Notes under the pieces: generated by a model
Seen by the model: only the letters and a program-made list of their open reading frames with translations
Databases searched by the model: none
Told to the model about the DNA's origin: nothing
In this document: piece after piece, positions 22,520-30,363 of the stretch
Position numbering within the stretch: the stretch's first letter is position 1
Layout of the letters: each line of letters starts with the position of its first letter
Translations under genes and position numbers: made by a program
Source: Prevotella sp.
Lineage (GTDB): Bacteria; Bacteroidota; Bacteroidia; Bacteroidales; Bacteroidaceae
Assembly: GCA_016284635.1 (NCBI GenBank)
Contig: JAEEPF010000017.1
Span: 1-35,215, forward strand
Reading direction: 5' to 3'
Length of the DNA stretch: 35,215 nucleotides

Positions 22520-22744
22520 GAACATCGGCGACATGCCTCGGTGGAGGTGCCGGTGCGACATTGTGGGTAAATTATAACAGCATTAGCTGATTATACGGAA
22601 CATCTTGAAACCTGAGAAATTTCGAAGATAGAACAACCGTAGATAGTCACTAATGTCTGCACCTTTGGGTGTGGGCATGACTTATCTGGTTGTTCGGGCA
22701 ATCTCAGGGCCTCAAGATGTAGATAAGGCAGTTCACGCCTTTTC
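22520..22744 (+). ncRNA. Structured RNA candidate with its own terminator
   Basis: Between the promoter and the methyltransferase lies a region with no supported ORF but extensive pairing. A 5' hairpin uses CGGC/GCCG and CCTC/GAGG (about 22527-22554). A long interrupted hairpin pairs ACATCTTGA (22600-22608) with TCAAGATGT (22712-22720), CCTGAGA (22611-22617) with TCTCAGG (22702-22708) and GAACAACC (22631-22638) with GGTTGTTC (22688-22695). It also pairs AGATA with TATCT and caps with CACC-TTTG-GGTG. AAGGC/GCCTT followed by TTCT (22725-22744) looks like a terminator. The plan (long rod with a central bubble) is like 6S RNA, but a leader regulating the operon is also possible. Confidence 0.62.
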
Positions 22745-22818
22745 TATGTTCTGAAGTCCCGTTGGTTTTGCCTGTCAAAATCCCGATAAGTCAGCAGTGT
22801 ACTATAAATAATGTGCTA

Positions 22819-23949
22819 ATGGCAAATACGAATTTGGCAAATGCGAAGACGGCGAAGAACGACGAGTTCTATACGCAATATGATGATATCCAGAAAGAGA
22901 TAAACGCCTATCTGGACTATGATCCGAATGTGTTTCGTGATAAAACGGTGCTACTGCCTTGCGACGATCCTGAGTGGAGTAACTTCACGAAGTTCTTTGC
23001 ACAAAACTTTCAGTTGTTGGGATTGAAGAAATTGATCTCTACCAGCTATGCCCCCGAAAGCAAGAAGTACAAAATCCCATACCAGCCAACGCTTTTTGAG
23101 ACCTCACAGCCATACTTCGACAATGATAAAAGCAAGACTCATGGCAAGATTTTTGTGCTCACAGATGATATTACGGGCGATGGTCGGATCAATATAGATG
23201 ACCTGCAATGGCAATATTTGGAGGGTGATGGTGATTTTCGCAGCAAGGAAATTATGAAACTGCGTGACGAGGCAGATATCATTGTGACTAATCCACCTTT
23301 CTCGCTGTTCAGAGAGTTTGTACTATGGTTGATAGATGCAAAGAAGAAATTTATTATTATAGGCAATATGAATGCCGTTACTTACAAAGAAATATTTCCA
23401 CTTATAAAGGAAAATAGAATGTGGTTAGGCAATGGCTTTCAGAATGGAAATGCCTATTTCCGTGTTGAAGTACCACGCGATGGTTATGCAGATGGAGTGT
23501 TTGATGAGAGTACAAGTCTTGTCAAATTCCGAAATTGTTGTTGGTTTACGAACATTGACCATGGTCGTCGTCACCAACCTTTACGCCTCATGACTATGGC
23601 TGAAAACATTAAACATAGTAAGCATAAGGAAATACGAGGTCGTAAGGAATATATACACTACGAGAATTATGATGCGATAGAAGTTCCTTATACTGATTCC
23701 ATCCCTTCCGATTTTGAGGGTGCAATGGGGTTGCCAAAATCCTTTCTTGACAAATACTGCCCTGAACAATTTGAGATTATTGGGATTGCAGAAGGAGATT
23801 CGGGTAAAGAGTTAGGGTTAAAACCATTTCCCCCAGAACTAAAGAAAATGAACCCAAGTCTACGACAAGGTCAGCTATATTATATGGAAGATGGCTACCC
23901 GGTAAAGCCATACGCAAGAATACTAATCCGTAAAAAGCAATCAGAATGA
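22819..23949 (+). CDS. Adenine-specific DNA methyltransferase, EcoRI type
   Basis: The 376-aa product matches the EcoRI-methylase family, which transfers a methyl group from SAM to adenine N6. The start at 22819 gives [20 protein letters not shown], the usual N-terminus; 19 extra upstream codons overlap the leader. The conserved [17 protein letters not shown] lies at about 44-60. The catalytic motif IV is Asn-Pro-Pro-Phe (158-161, [13 protein letters not shown]), and [16 protein letters not shown] follows. The length is close to that of EcoRI methylase. It overlaps the DUF262-HNH gene by four bases (ATGA). There is no EcoRI-like nuclease, so it may protect against the nucleases encoded downstream or belong to a different system. 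Confidence 0.88.
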   Translation: MANTNLANAKTAKNDEFYTQYDDIQKEINAYLDYDPNVFRDKTVLLPCDDPEWSNFTKFFAQNFQLLGLKKLISTSYAPESKKYKIPYQPTLFETSQPYFDNDKSKTHGKIFVLTDDITGDGRINIDDLQWQYLEGDGDFRSKEIMKLRDEADIIVTNPPFSLFREFVLWLIDAKKKFIIIGNMNAVTYKEIFPLIKENRMWLGNGFQNGNAYFRVEVPRDGYADGVFDESTSLVKFRNCCWFTNIDHGRRHQPLRLMTMAENIKHSKHKEIRGRKEYIHYENYDAIEVPYTDSIPSDFEGAMGLPKSFLDKYCPEQFEIIGIAEGDSGKELGLKPFPPELKKMNPSLRQGQLYYMEDGYPVKPYARILIRKKQSE

Positions 23950-25166
23950 AAACGACATTAAAGATTTATACCGTAGAGCAGCTATGTGACGGCTTTGAGT
24001 ATAACGAGTTGGAAGGTAAAGGCCTATATGGATTAGCAGGACAGTTGACCATCCAGCCCGAATATCAGCGTAACTACATCTATGCTGACAGCAAGAAAGA
24101 TGTGGCTGTGATAGAGTCTGTACTGAAAGGCTATCCGCTCGGACTTTTATATTTCAACCGTAATAAGGATTTCAAATCACCTCAAACAGAACTTGAAGTG
24201 CTCGACGGACAGCAGCGCATCACTTCGCTCGGGCGTTTTCTGAAGAAAAAGTTTGCCGTTAAGGTCAATGACATAGAACAAAACTTTGACGGTCTGGATG
24301 AAGAAAAACAACAGAAGATTCTCAAAACGGAGCTGCTGGTCTATATCTGCGAAGGAGAAGGTGAGTTTGCGGAAGAGGAGATAAAGAACTGGTTTAAGAC
24401 CATCAATATAGCAGGCATTCCACTCAATCGCCAAGAAGAATTGAATGCTGTTTTCTCTGGCCCGTTCGTCTCTGCATGCAAGGCGGAGTTCTCGAATTCG
24501 AAGAACGCCAATATCCAGCGTTGGGAGAGTTATATAAAAGGGCCCGCAAACCGTCAGCAGTTCCTTGCTACGGCACTTGAATGGGTGGCAAATAGTGAAA
24601 GGGTATCACCGCAGACGGCATCTGCCAACGATCCTGTGAGTGTCTATATGTCGCTGCATCGCAGGGATACGAATATTGACGAAATAAAAACTTACTTCAA
24701 TACGGTAATAGATTGGGTGGACTCGAAATTTGATGATGTCTATAATGAGATGCAGGGGCTGAATTGGGGAGAGATGTATGAGCGTTTCCATCATCTGCCA
24801 TTGAATCATTCGGAATTGTCTGCAAAGGTCTATCAACTGATGCATGATGACTTTGTGACGAATCGTCGTGGTATCTTTGAGTATGTGCTTGGTGGCTGCC
24901 AGGATACAAAACTGTTGAATGTCCGTCTTTTCGATAAGCCAACAATGCGCAAGGTCTATCAGGAGCAGACAGCCAAGGCCAAAATCGATGGCGTGAGCAA
25001 CTGCCCTTATTGTGCCATCGGTCGCGACTCCAATCGTCTGCGTATTTGGAAATTGGAGGAAATGGATGCCGACCACGTGACGGCATGGAGTAAAGGCGGT
25101 GCTACGGACATCGAGAACTGCCAGATGCTTTGTAAGACGCATAATAGAGCAAAAGGAAACAGATAA
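23946..25166 (+). CDS. DUF262 protein with C-terminal HNH nuclease domain
   Basis: The 406-aa product starts with a DUF262 (ParB/Srx-fold) domain: [13 protein letters not shown] (34-46), [16 protein letters not shown] and the signature [15 protein letters not shown] (85-99), which in related proteins binds or hydrolyses nucleotides. The last ~55 residues are an HNH nuclease: CPYC, then [31 protein letters not shown] with the HNH pattern and a second Cys pair. DUF262-HNH proteins are linked to restriction and anti-phage systems (GmrSD, SspE). It overlaps the methyltransferase by four bases, so they act together. Whether it cuts unmethylated or modified DNA is not evident. Confidence 0.87.
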   Translation: MKTTLKIYTVEQLCDGFEYNELEGKGLYGLAGQLTIQPEYQRNYIYADSKKDVAVIESVLKGYPLGLLYFNRNKDFKSPQTELEVLDGQQRITSLGRFLKKKFAVKVNDIEQNFDGLDEEKQQKILKTELLVYICEGEGEFAEEEIKNWFKTINIAGIPLNRQEELNAVFSGPFVSACKAEFSNSKNANIQRWESYIKGPANRQQFLATALEWVANSERVSPQTASANDPVSVYMSLHRRDTNIDEIKTYFNTVIDWVDSKFDDVYNEMQGLNWGEMYERFHHLPLNHSELSAKVYQLMHDDFVTNRRGIFEYVLGGCQDTKLLNVRLFDKPTMRKVYQEQTAKAKIDGVSNCPYCAIGRDSNRLRIWKLEEMDADHVTAWSKGGATDIENCQMLCKTHNRAKGNR

Positions 25167-25178
25167 AACAATAACGAT

Positions 25179-26873
25179 ATGAAAAAGTCAGTATTTATTC
25201 TTCTTATTTGTACGCTATTGCCTTTTACAGCAAGAGCTTACGATGCTTACATCGGTGGCGTTTATTACAATTTAAACAAAACTGATAAGACGGCTTCTGT
25301 GACATATTATAAGTATGCAGGAAAAGTTGTTATACCAGAGTCTATCAAGTATGATGAGATGACATATAGCGTGACATCCATTGGCAATTATGCTTTCTCT
25401 AGATGCAAAGACATAACTTCCATCAGTATACCTAATAGCGTGAAATCTATTGGAATCTGTGCTTTCGAAGACTGCACAGGTTTGAATTCGATCTCTATTC
25501 CTTCAAGTGTGACATACATTGGAGGTCTTGCTTTTTCTAATACAGGTTGGTATAATAGCCAACCTGATGGACTTCTTTATCTTGATAAGTGCCTTGTAGG
25601 TTATAAAGGTGTAATAGATGAAGATATAACAATTGATGAAGGAACAAGATTAATGGCAGGTAATGCATTCGCTAATTGCCAAGACCTAATCTTTGTTTCT
25701 ATCCCCCAAAGTGTTATATCCATCGGTTCATGTGCATTTATAGATTGCACCAGTTTGGTATCTATCACTATCCCTGATGGTGTAACTTCAATCGAAACGG
25801 ATACATTTAATGGTTGCAGTGGATTAATATCCGTAACACTCGGCAAGGGTGTAACTTCTATCGGTGCTCAAGCATTTAATAATTGTACAGGCTTGACAAA
25901 AATTAATATCCCTGATGGTGTAACTTCTATTGGTAATCGAGCTTTCTATAATTGTAGCAGCCTATCCTCTATTACCATCCCCAGTAATGTAAGCTCTATT
26001 GAAGACTATACTTTCTACAATTGTCAGAATCTTGTATCCCTCACAATTGGTGAAGGAGTAACCTCTATCGGCAATTATTCTTTCAGCAATTGTCAAAAAG
26101 TATTATCTCTCACCATTCCCAATAGTGTGAAAACTATTGGCAATTGTGCATTTCAATGTTGCTACATTCTGCCATCTCTAATCATTCCTAATAGTGTGAC
26201 ATCCATTGGGGAAAGGGCATTCGAGGGTTGCAATAGCATCGGATCTTTAACAATTCCAGAAGGTATAAAGATTATAAAAAAAGGTACATTCACTTGGTGT
26301 TCTTCATTAGAATCAATAACAATTCCTTCAACTATTCAATATATTTATGGAGAAGCATTTGCTTATTGTACCAATATTAAAGAAGTAATTGCTCTTCCAG
26401 AAGTTCCTCCTGTATTATATGAAACTTCTTTCTCCAATTACGATATAACTTTATTAGTGCCAGAAGAATCTATTGAAGCCTATATGACAACTTCTCCTTG
26501 GAGCAGATTTGGAAAGTTCCAGACACTTTCTGGCGAAAATGTTGAAATACCCAAATGTGCCACACCTACTATTTGGTATGAAAATGGGAAAGTAAAATTC
26601 AATTGCGACACTGAAGGCGTAGAATTTGTTTCTGAAGTGATTGTGGATGATGCAAAACAATACAATGATTCAGAACTCACCCTGTCACAAACCTACAAAA
26701 TCAGTGTCTATGCAACGAAGGATGGTTACGAAAAATCTGATGTGGCAACCCGTGAAATCACAATCACAGGCAATGGCAAAGCCATTATGGTGGGTGATGT
26801 GAACGGTGACGGCATAGTCAATGTTGCTGACCATGTGAAGCTTTCGGATATAATAATGAATAAGAACCAATAA
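25179..26873 (+). CDS. BspA-like secreted leucine-rich repeat protein with dockerin-like end
   Basis: The 564-aa product has a signal peptide (1-20) and about a dozen LRR_5/BspA repeats (about 60-410) of the form CTxLxSITIPDGVTSIGxxAF. An all-beta segment follows (about 440-535, TPTIWYENGKVKFNCDTEG). The end is a calcium-binding dockerin-like repeat, GDVNGDGIVNVADHVKLSDI (about 539-558). Such proteins sit on the surface and bind host or food proteins. Unusually, it lies in the middle of a nuclease operon, 13 bases after the HNH gene and four bases before the Mrr gene, with no promoter visible between. It is either an inserted cargo gene or an unexpected part of the system. Confidence 0.9.
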   Translation: MKKSVFILLICTLLPFTARAYDAYIGGVYYNLNKTDKTASVTYYKYAGKVVIPESIKYDEMTYSVTSIGNYAFSRCKDITSISIPNSVKSIGICAFEDCTGLNSISIPSSVTYIGGLAFSNTGWYNSQPDGLLYLDKCLVGYKGVIDEDITIDEGTRLMAGNAFANCQDLIFVSIPQSVISIGSCAFIDCTSLVSITIPDGVTSIETDTFNGCSGLISVTLGKGVTSIGAQAFNNCTGLTKINIPDGVTSIGNRAFYNCSSLSSITIPSNVSSIEDYTFYNCQNLVSLTIGEGVTSIGNYSFSNCQKVLSLTIPNSVKTIGNCAFQCCYILPSLIIPNSVTSIGERAFEGCNSIGSLTIPEGIKIIKKGTFTWCSSLESITIPSTIQYIYGEAFAYCTNIKEVIALPEVPPVLYETSFSNYDITLLVPEESIEAYMTTSPWSRFGKFQTLSGENVEIPKCATPTIWYENGKVKFNCDTEGVEFVSEVIVDDAKQYNDSELTLSQTYKISVYATKDGYEKSDVATREITITGNGKAIMVGDVNGDGIVNVADHVKLSDIIMNKNQ

Positions 26874-26877
26874 TGAT

Positions 26878-27777
26878 ATGGCAAAAGACAAATTCAGTAG
26901 GACGAAAGCCTGCGCCACGAAGACGCTGTATGCAGTGATGAAGGAGATGAACCGACGGGGTGGCAGCATGCCGGCGAAGGAACTCTATCCGTTTGTGAAT
27001 GAGAACGTAGAACTGACGGATTGGGAAAAGGAACCGGCAGGTAAGATGCAATATATCCGATGGACCAATAGTTTCCAGTTCTATTCCATAGACTATCAGA
27101 AGGCTGGCTTCATCGTGAAGAAGAGTGGCAACTGGTATCTGACACCAGAAGGTGAGGCAGCCTTGAAGAAAACTCCTGAAGAGGTGATGAACATCGCCAA
27201 CGATGCATATCACGCATGGAAGAAGGCTCGCGATATAGAGGATAATCCAGATGAGGAGCCTACGGACAATACGGCAGAATCTGATAACTCCATGAAGTTA
27301 GAACAGTTGGAGTCGGATGCACGCGAAGGCATCAAGGCATTCATTGCTTCCAAAGATCCCTATGAATTTCAGGATATGGTGGCGGCTCTGCTGCGTGCGA
27401 TGGATTATCATACACCATTTATCGCTCCAAAGGGTAAAGATGGCGGCATTGACATTATCGCCTACTTAGATCCGCTTGGTGCTAAGACACCTCGTATCAA
27501 GGTTCAGGTGAAACATAAGCCGGAAACAGCCATTGGTGCCTCCGAGGTACGAGCCTTGTCAGGTGTGCTAAAGGCTGGCGACATCGCGTTGTTTGTCACC
27601 AGTGGCACCTATTCGGCAGATGCCAGGAATGCTGCTTCTGGCAATGACAAGTTTATCCGTCTCATCGATGGTAATGATTTCATCGAGATGTGGCAGGAAT
27701 ACTACGATAAGATGTCCGATGATGACAAGAACATGTTGCCCTTGAAACGTATCTCGTTTTTGGGGAATAACGAATAA
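26878..27777 (+). CDS. Mrr-type restriction endonuclease
   Basis: The 299-aa product has an N-terminal winged-helix Mrr_N domain (about 1-100, GGSMPAKELYPFVNENV, YLTPEGEAAL) and an acidic linker (120-140). The C-terminal Mrr catalytic domain (about 155-280) contains YEFQDMVAALLRAM, Asp192 in DGGIDIIAYLDP and Gln210-Val-Lys212 in RIKVQVKHK. These form the PD-(D/E)XK active site. Mrr enzymes cut methylated DNA (type IV) or act as the nuclease of some type II-like systems. It is the last gene of the methyltransferase operon, four bases after the LRR gene. Presence of both an HNH and an Mrr nuclease in one operon is unusual. Confidence 0.9.
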   Translation: MAKDKFSRTKACATKTLYAVMKEMNRRGGSMPAKELYPFVNENVELTDWEKEPAGKMQYIRWTNSFQFYSIDYQKAGFIVKKSGNWYLTPEGEAALKKTPEEVMNIANDAYHAWKKARDIEDNPDEEPTDNTAESDNSMKLEQLESDAREGIKAFIASKDPYEFQDMVAALLRAMDYHTPFIAPKGKDGGIDIIAYLDPLGAKTPRIKVQVKHKPETAIGASEVRALSGVLKAGDIALFVTSGTYSADARNAASGNDKFIRLIDGNDFIEMWQEYYDKMSDDDKNMLPLKRISFLGNNE

Positions 27778-27779
27778 TA

Positions 27780-27810
27780 AAGATGCAGGGCCGTTAAAGT
27801 CCTGCATCTT
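27780..27810. terminator. Bidirectional terminator between convergent operons
   Basis: AAGATGCAGG and CCTGCATCTT form a 10-bp stem with an 11-base loop. On the minus side it is followed by TATTATT. It lies between the Mrr stop (27777) and the stop of the unknown gene at 27814. Confidence 0.8.
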
Positions 27811-27813
27811 CAC

Positions 27814-28254
27814 TTATCTGAACTTTACACTGGGGCAGAAATGTTTCAAGATTGGACCGTACTTCTTCATTTCGTGGTTGCACATGGAACGAGCTTCGTT
27901 GGATAATCTTTTAAAAGTTCCATCTTTTTGCTCCTGCCAGATTTGGACATGAACTGTTCCGACTGGGAAATGACGACCATCGCCTTTGTTGGTATGTTCA
28001 TGACTCCAGTCGAAATCGAGATGTAATTTATTGCCGATATAGGTCCTTGCCTGACAAACACCATATACGTTTTGGCGGAAATAGACATCAGAAGTGTTAG
28101 CGTAAAAAGGGAGATTGGTATGAGTATCGGAATCTCCCTTACGCTTAATCAGATGACCCTTTATGCCATTAACTGTAACTGCAGGAGATAGTGAATCATA
28201 CTCAGATTGCCTGCCTGCAGCATCTCTTGCAAAGAAATCAGCTCCGTTTCCCAT
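27814..28254 (-). CDS. Unknown His-rich small protein of the DUF4417 operon (146 aa)
   Basis: No family recognised. The protein is soluble and beta-rich by appearance. It has a dense cluster of His and Asp: LHLDFDWSHEHTNKGDGRHF (about 82-101) followed by PVGTVHVQIWQ. This could be a metal site or nuclease centre of the type found in toxin domains, but I cannot assign it. It starts inside the end of the previous gene (17-base overlap), so the three genes 28641, 28238 and 27814 form one operon, and it is the last. A toxin-like or phage-derived role is inference only. Confidence 0.6.
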   Translation of the reverse strand: MGNGADFFARDAAGRQSEYDSLSPAVTVNGIKGHLIKRKGDSDTHTNLPFYANTSDVYFRQNVYGVCQARTYIGNKLHLDFDWSHEHTNKGDGRHFPVGTVHVQIWQEQKDGTFKRLSNEARSMCNHEMKKYGPILKHFCPSVKFR

Positions 28255-28648
28255 TTTCGGTTAAGTCATAGTTACGTCCATAATTCACAATCGTATAGTC
28301 CTTCTCACGAAGCCACTGCCAGAGGGTAATGTCACGGTTGAGGAATCCTTCGGCTTTGAAGTTGACAGCCAGAGCCTCAGATAAGTTCATCACATGAACC
28401 TCTTGAGCTCCATCGGTTCCGATGCCATGACCAACGACATATTCGTCGTAGTTCATACGAATGACGTATATCTCGTCGTCATTCTCATACTCAGATACAA
28501 GAAGGTCGTTCAAGGCTGTAACCTCGTATTCTTGCTTGTACTTCATGTTACTGAAGAAGTTAGCTTCATTAGGCGTGAGGCTTCCTTTCTCCATAGATGC
28601 AAACAGCTTAGCGTCCACATCCCATAGCTGATTTTTACTATTATCCAT
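28238..28648 (-). CDS. Unknown protein of the DUF4417 operon (136 aa)
   Basis: No family recognised. It is acidic and soluble, without signal peptide or membrane helix. The sequence includes SLTPNEANFFSNMKYKQEYE (about 23-42) and VHVMNLSEALAVNFKAEGFL (84-103), then a tyrosine-rich end (DYTIVNYGRNYDLTENGKRS). It overlaps the DUF4417 gene by 8 bases and the following gene by 17. Small acidic proteins translated before a His-rich partner are sometimes antitoxins, but there is no direct evidence here. Confidence 0.58.
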   Translation of the reverse strand: MDNSKNQLWDVDAKLFASMEKGSLTPNEANFFSNMKYKQEYEVTALNDLLVSEYENDDEIYVIRMNYDEYVVGHGIGTDGAQEVHVMNLSEALAVNFKAEGFLNRDITLWQWLREKDYTIVNYGRNYDLTENGKRS

Positions 28649-29372
28649 GCCTGAATCGTTTTGAAATGAAATCTTTTATGAATTTAACCGGTGTATGAAA
28701 GTCTGGAATTTCGATTTCCGGACCGTAGACCAATATAAGAGTAGGGTGCTTCTCTGCTTCGAGTCGCCTTAAGGCATAACACCAGATGTTGTAGGCCTGC
28801 GCATCTTTACGGTTACTAAGACCGCAGACTGCTATTATGCTGTGAAAAGGCAGACCTTCGAGGCAAAAGGAAAAAGACGAAAGACCACCAAAACTGTAAG
28901 TAGGAATGACATTCATTCCCCTAAGTTGGCAGTAAAGGCCAGCGAATCGTGTGCGATAGGTGTTCTGCATGTTACAGAATTCTGTTGGGAGATTGCGCCA
29001 CAAACTGAAATCAGGACAGAATATATAGTCGAAATGACTGATATTATACACTGTGTATTCCAGATTACACCACATGGGATCTCGGAATCGAAAGTCATCG
29101 AGGAAGAAATGAAGTGCCTCATTTTTACCAGAGTGCCCCTTCCTTTCAGCATACGAAACGAGTTCGAAGTCAGTGGGGCCATTGTATGGTAGCATCTGAG
29201 GAAAAGAGTGTGTCGCCGTGAAAGTCATACCCTCCATGAGGTGCATGTTATCATAGATTACCTTGCGTCTTTGTCGCTTGGGAATCTTGGCAGTCCTAAG
29301 GGATTTGCCCTGTGGGGTGTGCTCCATTCTGTAGAGCTCCTTCCTGTCGAAAAGATTTACGGTCGTGTCCAT
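28641..29372 (-). CDS. DUF4417-family protein
   Basis: The 243-aa product fits DUF4417, a family common in phage and mobile elements with no established function. Recognisable parts are FRDPMWCNLEYTVYNISHFD (95-114), the CPDFSLWRNLP segment, YRTRFAGLYCQLRGMNVIPTYSFG (about 138-161), and FHSIIAVCGLSNRKDAQAYN. It ends FIKDFISKRFRHG. It is the first of three overlapping genes and starts 27 bases after an AT-rich spacer; only a weak promoter-like TATTATTT is seen upstream. Family context suggests a prophage or plasmid origin for the operon. Confidence 0.72.
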   Translation of the reverse strand: MDTTVNLFDRKELYRMEHTPQGKSLRTAKIPKRQRRKVIYDNMHLMEGMTFTATHSFPQMLPYNGPTDFELVSYAERKGHSGKNEALHFFLDDFRFRDPMWCNLEYTVYNISHFDYIFCPDFSLWRNLPTEFCNMQNTYRTRFAGLYCQLRGMNVIPTYSFGGLSSFSFCLEGLPFHSIIAVCGLSNRKDAQAYNIWCYALRRLEAEKHPTLILVYGPEIEIPDFHTPVKFIKDFISKRFRHG

Positions 29373-29418
29373 ACTTAGTTTAAAAAATTTAAAATAATAC
29401 TACTGAATTCGACAGAAA

Positions 29419-29450
29419 TTTGCCCGTTTGTGGTATTTTTACTACCTTTG
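29419..29450 (+). promoter_or_regulatory. Promoter of a small RNA candidate
   Basis: TTTG (29419-29422), a 20-base spacer and TACCTTTG (29443-29450). This is an exact Bacteroidetes-type promoter on the plus strand with no plus-strand gene downstream. Confidence 0.75.
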
Positions 29451-29455
29451 CCAAG

Positions 29456-29552
29456 CAATTCTGTCATGCCCGATGGGATTGTCCGTAGTCTCGCTGCCCA
29501 AAAATGAGACTTCGTTCCCCGCCCTGTCCACTTGCCCTGAACAGGGCCTTTT
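29456..29552 (+). ncRNA. Small RNA candidate of about 95 nt
   Basis: The transcript would run from the promoter to a terminator hairpin followed by CTTTTCATTT. AGTCTC/GAGACT pairs around 29488-29512. At the end, CAGGGC (29542-29547) can pair with either of two upstream GCCCTG copies (29521 and 29534), giving two mutually exclusive hairpins. No ORF with support lies in it; the next gene is on the other strand. Confidence 0.5.
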
Positions 29553-29555
29553 CAT

Positions 29556-29960
29556 TTATGTATCTATGTCTTCATCTTTTTTGTCTTTACGTTTCGAAGC
29601 TCTTGATTTCATCAAAAACACTTGACCTTCAAGTGTCTCGTCGAGAGAAGGCTTACGGATCAGGTCGAACATCACAACGTTCTTCTCATAATCCACACCT
29701 AATGAATCAAACATCATCTTCGCAGGAACAAAGTAGTACCCGCTCGATGAGCGTATGTCAAAGCTGTCCTCATTACGCTTATCTATTATAATAAGGTATA
29801 GAACACCGTTTTCGTCGTCTTGTGCAAACTTTGCAAATTTCCCGTTGGCCAGATTCATGTACCTTGCCGTTTCCTCCGTGAACCCCAACCGTCCAGATCG
29901 CTGAATGGTTGCCTTTAGTTTCATTGCAAATCTCTTTGCACTTATGATCTTTATTGCCAT
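29556..29960 (-). CDS. Unknown small protein, AbrB-like in appearance (134 aa)
   Basis: I do not recognise the family. The N-terminal half (KLKATIQRSGRLGFTEETARYM, about 14-35) followed by short strands (FAKFAQDDENGVLYLIIID) recalls swapped-hairpin DNA-binding folds, but this is weak. The C-terminus is rich in Lys, Arg and Asp (KSRASKRKDKKDEDIDT), likely disordered. The ATG at 29960 gives the natural end of the frame. A TATTTTTG box on the minus strand at 29977-29984 could serve as its promoter. It stands alone between two small-RNA-like regions. Confidence 0.6.
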   Translation of the reverse strand: MAIKIISAKRFAMKLKATIQRSGRLGFTEETARYMNLANGKFAKFAQDDENGVLYLIIIDKRNEDSFDIRSSSGYYFVPAKMMFDSLGVDYEKNVVMFDLIRKPSLDETLEGQVFLMKSRASKRKDKKDEDIDT

Positions 29961-30363
29961 ATTAATAAATTTTTTGCAAAAATACTAATTTCTATGCTAA
30001 GAATCAACTTTTTCTCCTTAAAACATATAGAATTTAACATTTTATTAACAAAGCAATTCAAATCCTTTAAAGGCTTTAAAAACATAATATCTGCAAAAGA
30101 AAAATACAAAGGAGTAAAATGGCAGGTTCAAGCAAGTAAGCAAGTAAACAAATAATTATCTGTAGTTAATTAAGTAAAATCGGCTGTAAAATAAGATCCT
30201 CATTCAATTCCACAAAATAATTAATTAAGTAACTAACTAAACAAGAAAACAAGCAAGTAGTAAAATCTATCGGTAAAAAATCAAGAAAAACTCTCCCCAA
30301 ATGATCTGTTTCTCAAATAATTGTTGTACCTTTGTACGCAGATAACAAAAAAACAATAAGTCT
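29961..30363. other. AT-rich spacer with 4-base-period sequence
   Basis: About 400 bases without a credible gene. Two stretches (30130-30155 and 30219-30263) show a period of four built on CAAG, TAAG, CAAA and TAAC words. A TACCTTTG box at 30327-30334 on the plus strand, 29 bases before the ATG at 30364, is the likely promoter of the next gene. Confidence 0.65.

Noticed and set aside
22292..22570. ORF of 92 codons across the 21-bp repeats
   Set aside because: It runs through the promoter at 22484-22514, its only pattern is the DNA repeat, and it has no recognisable domain or start signal.
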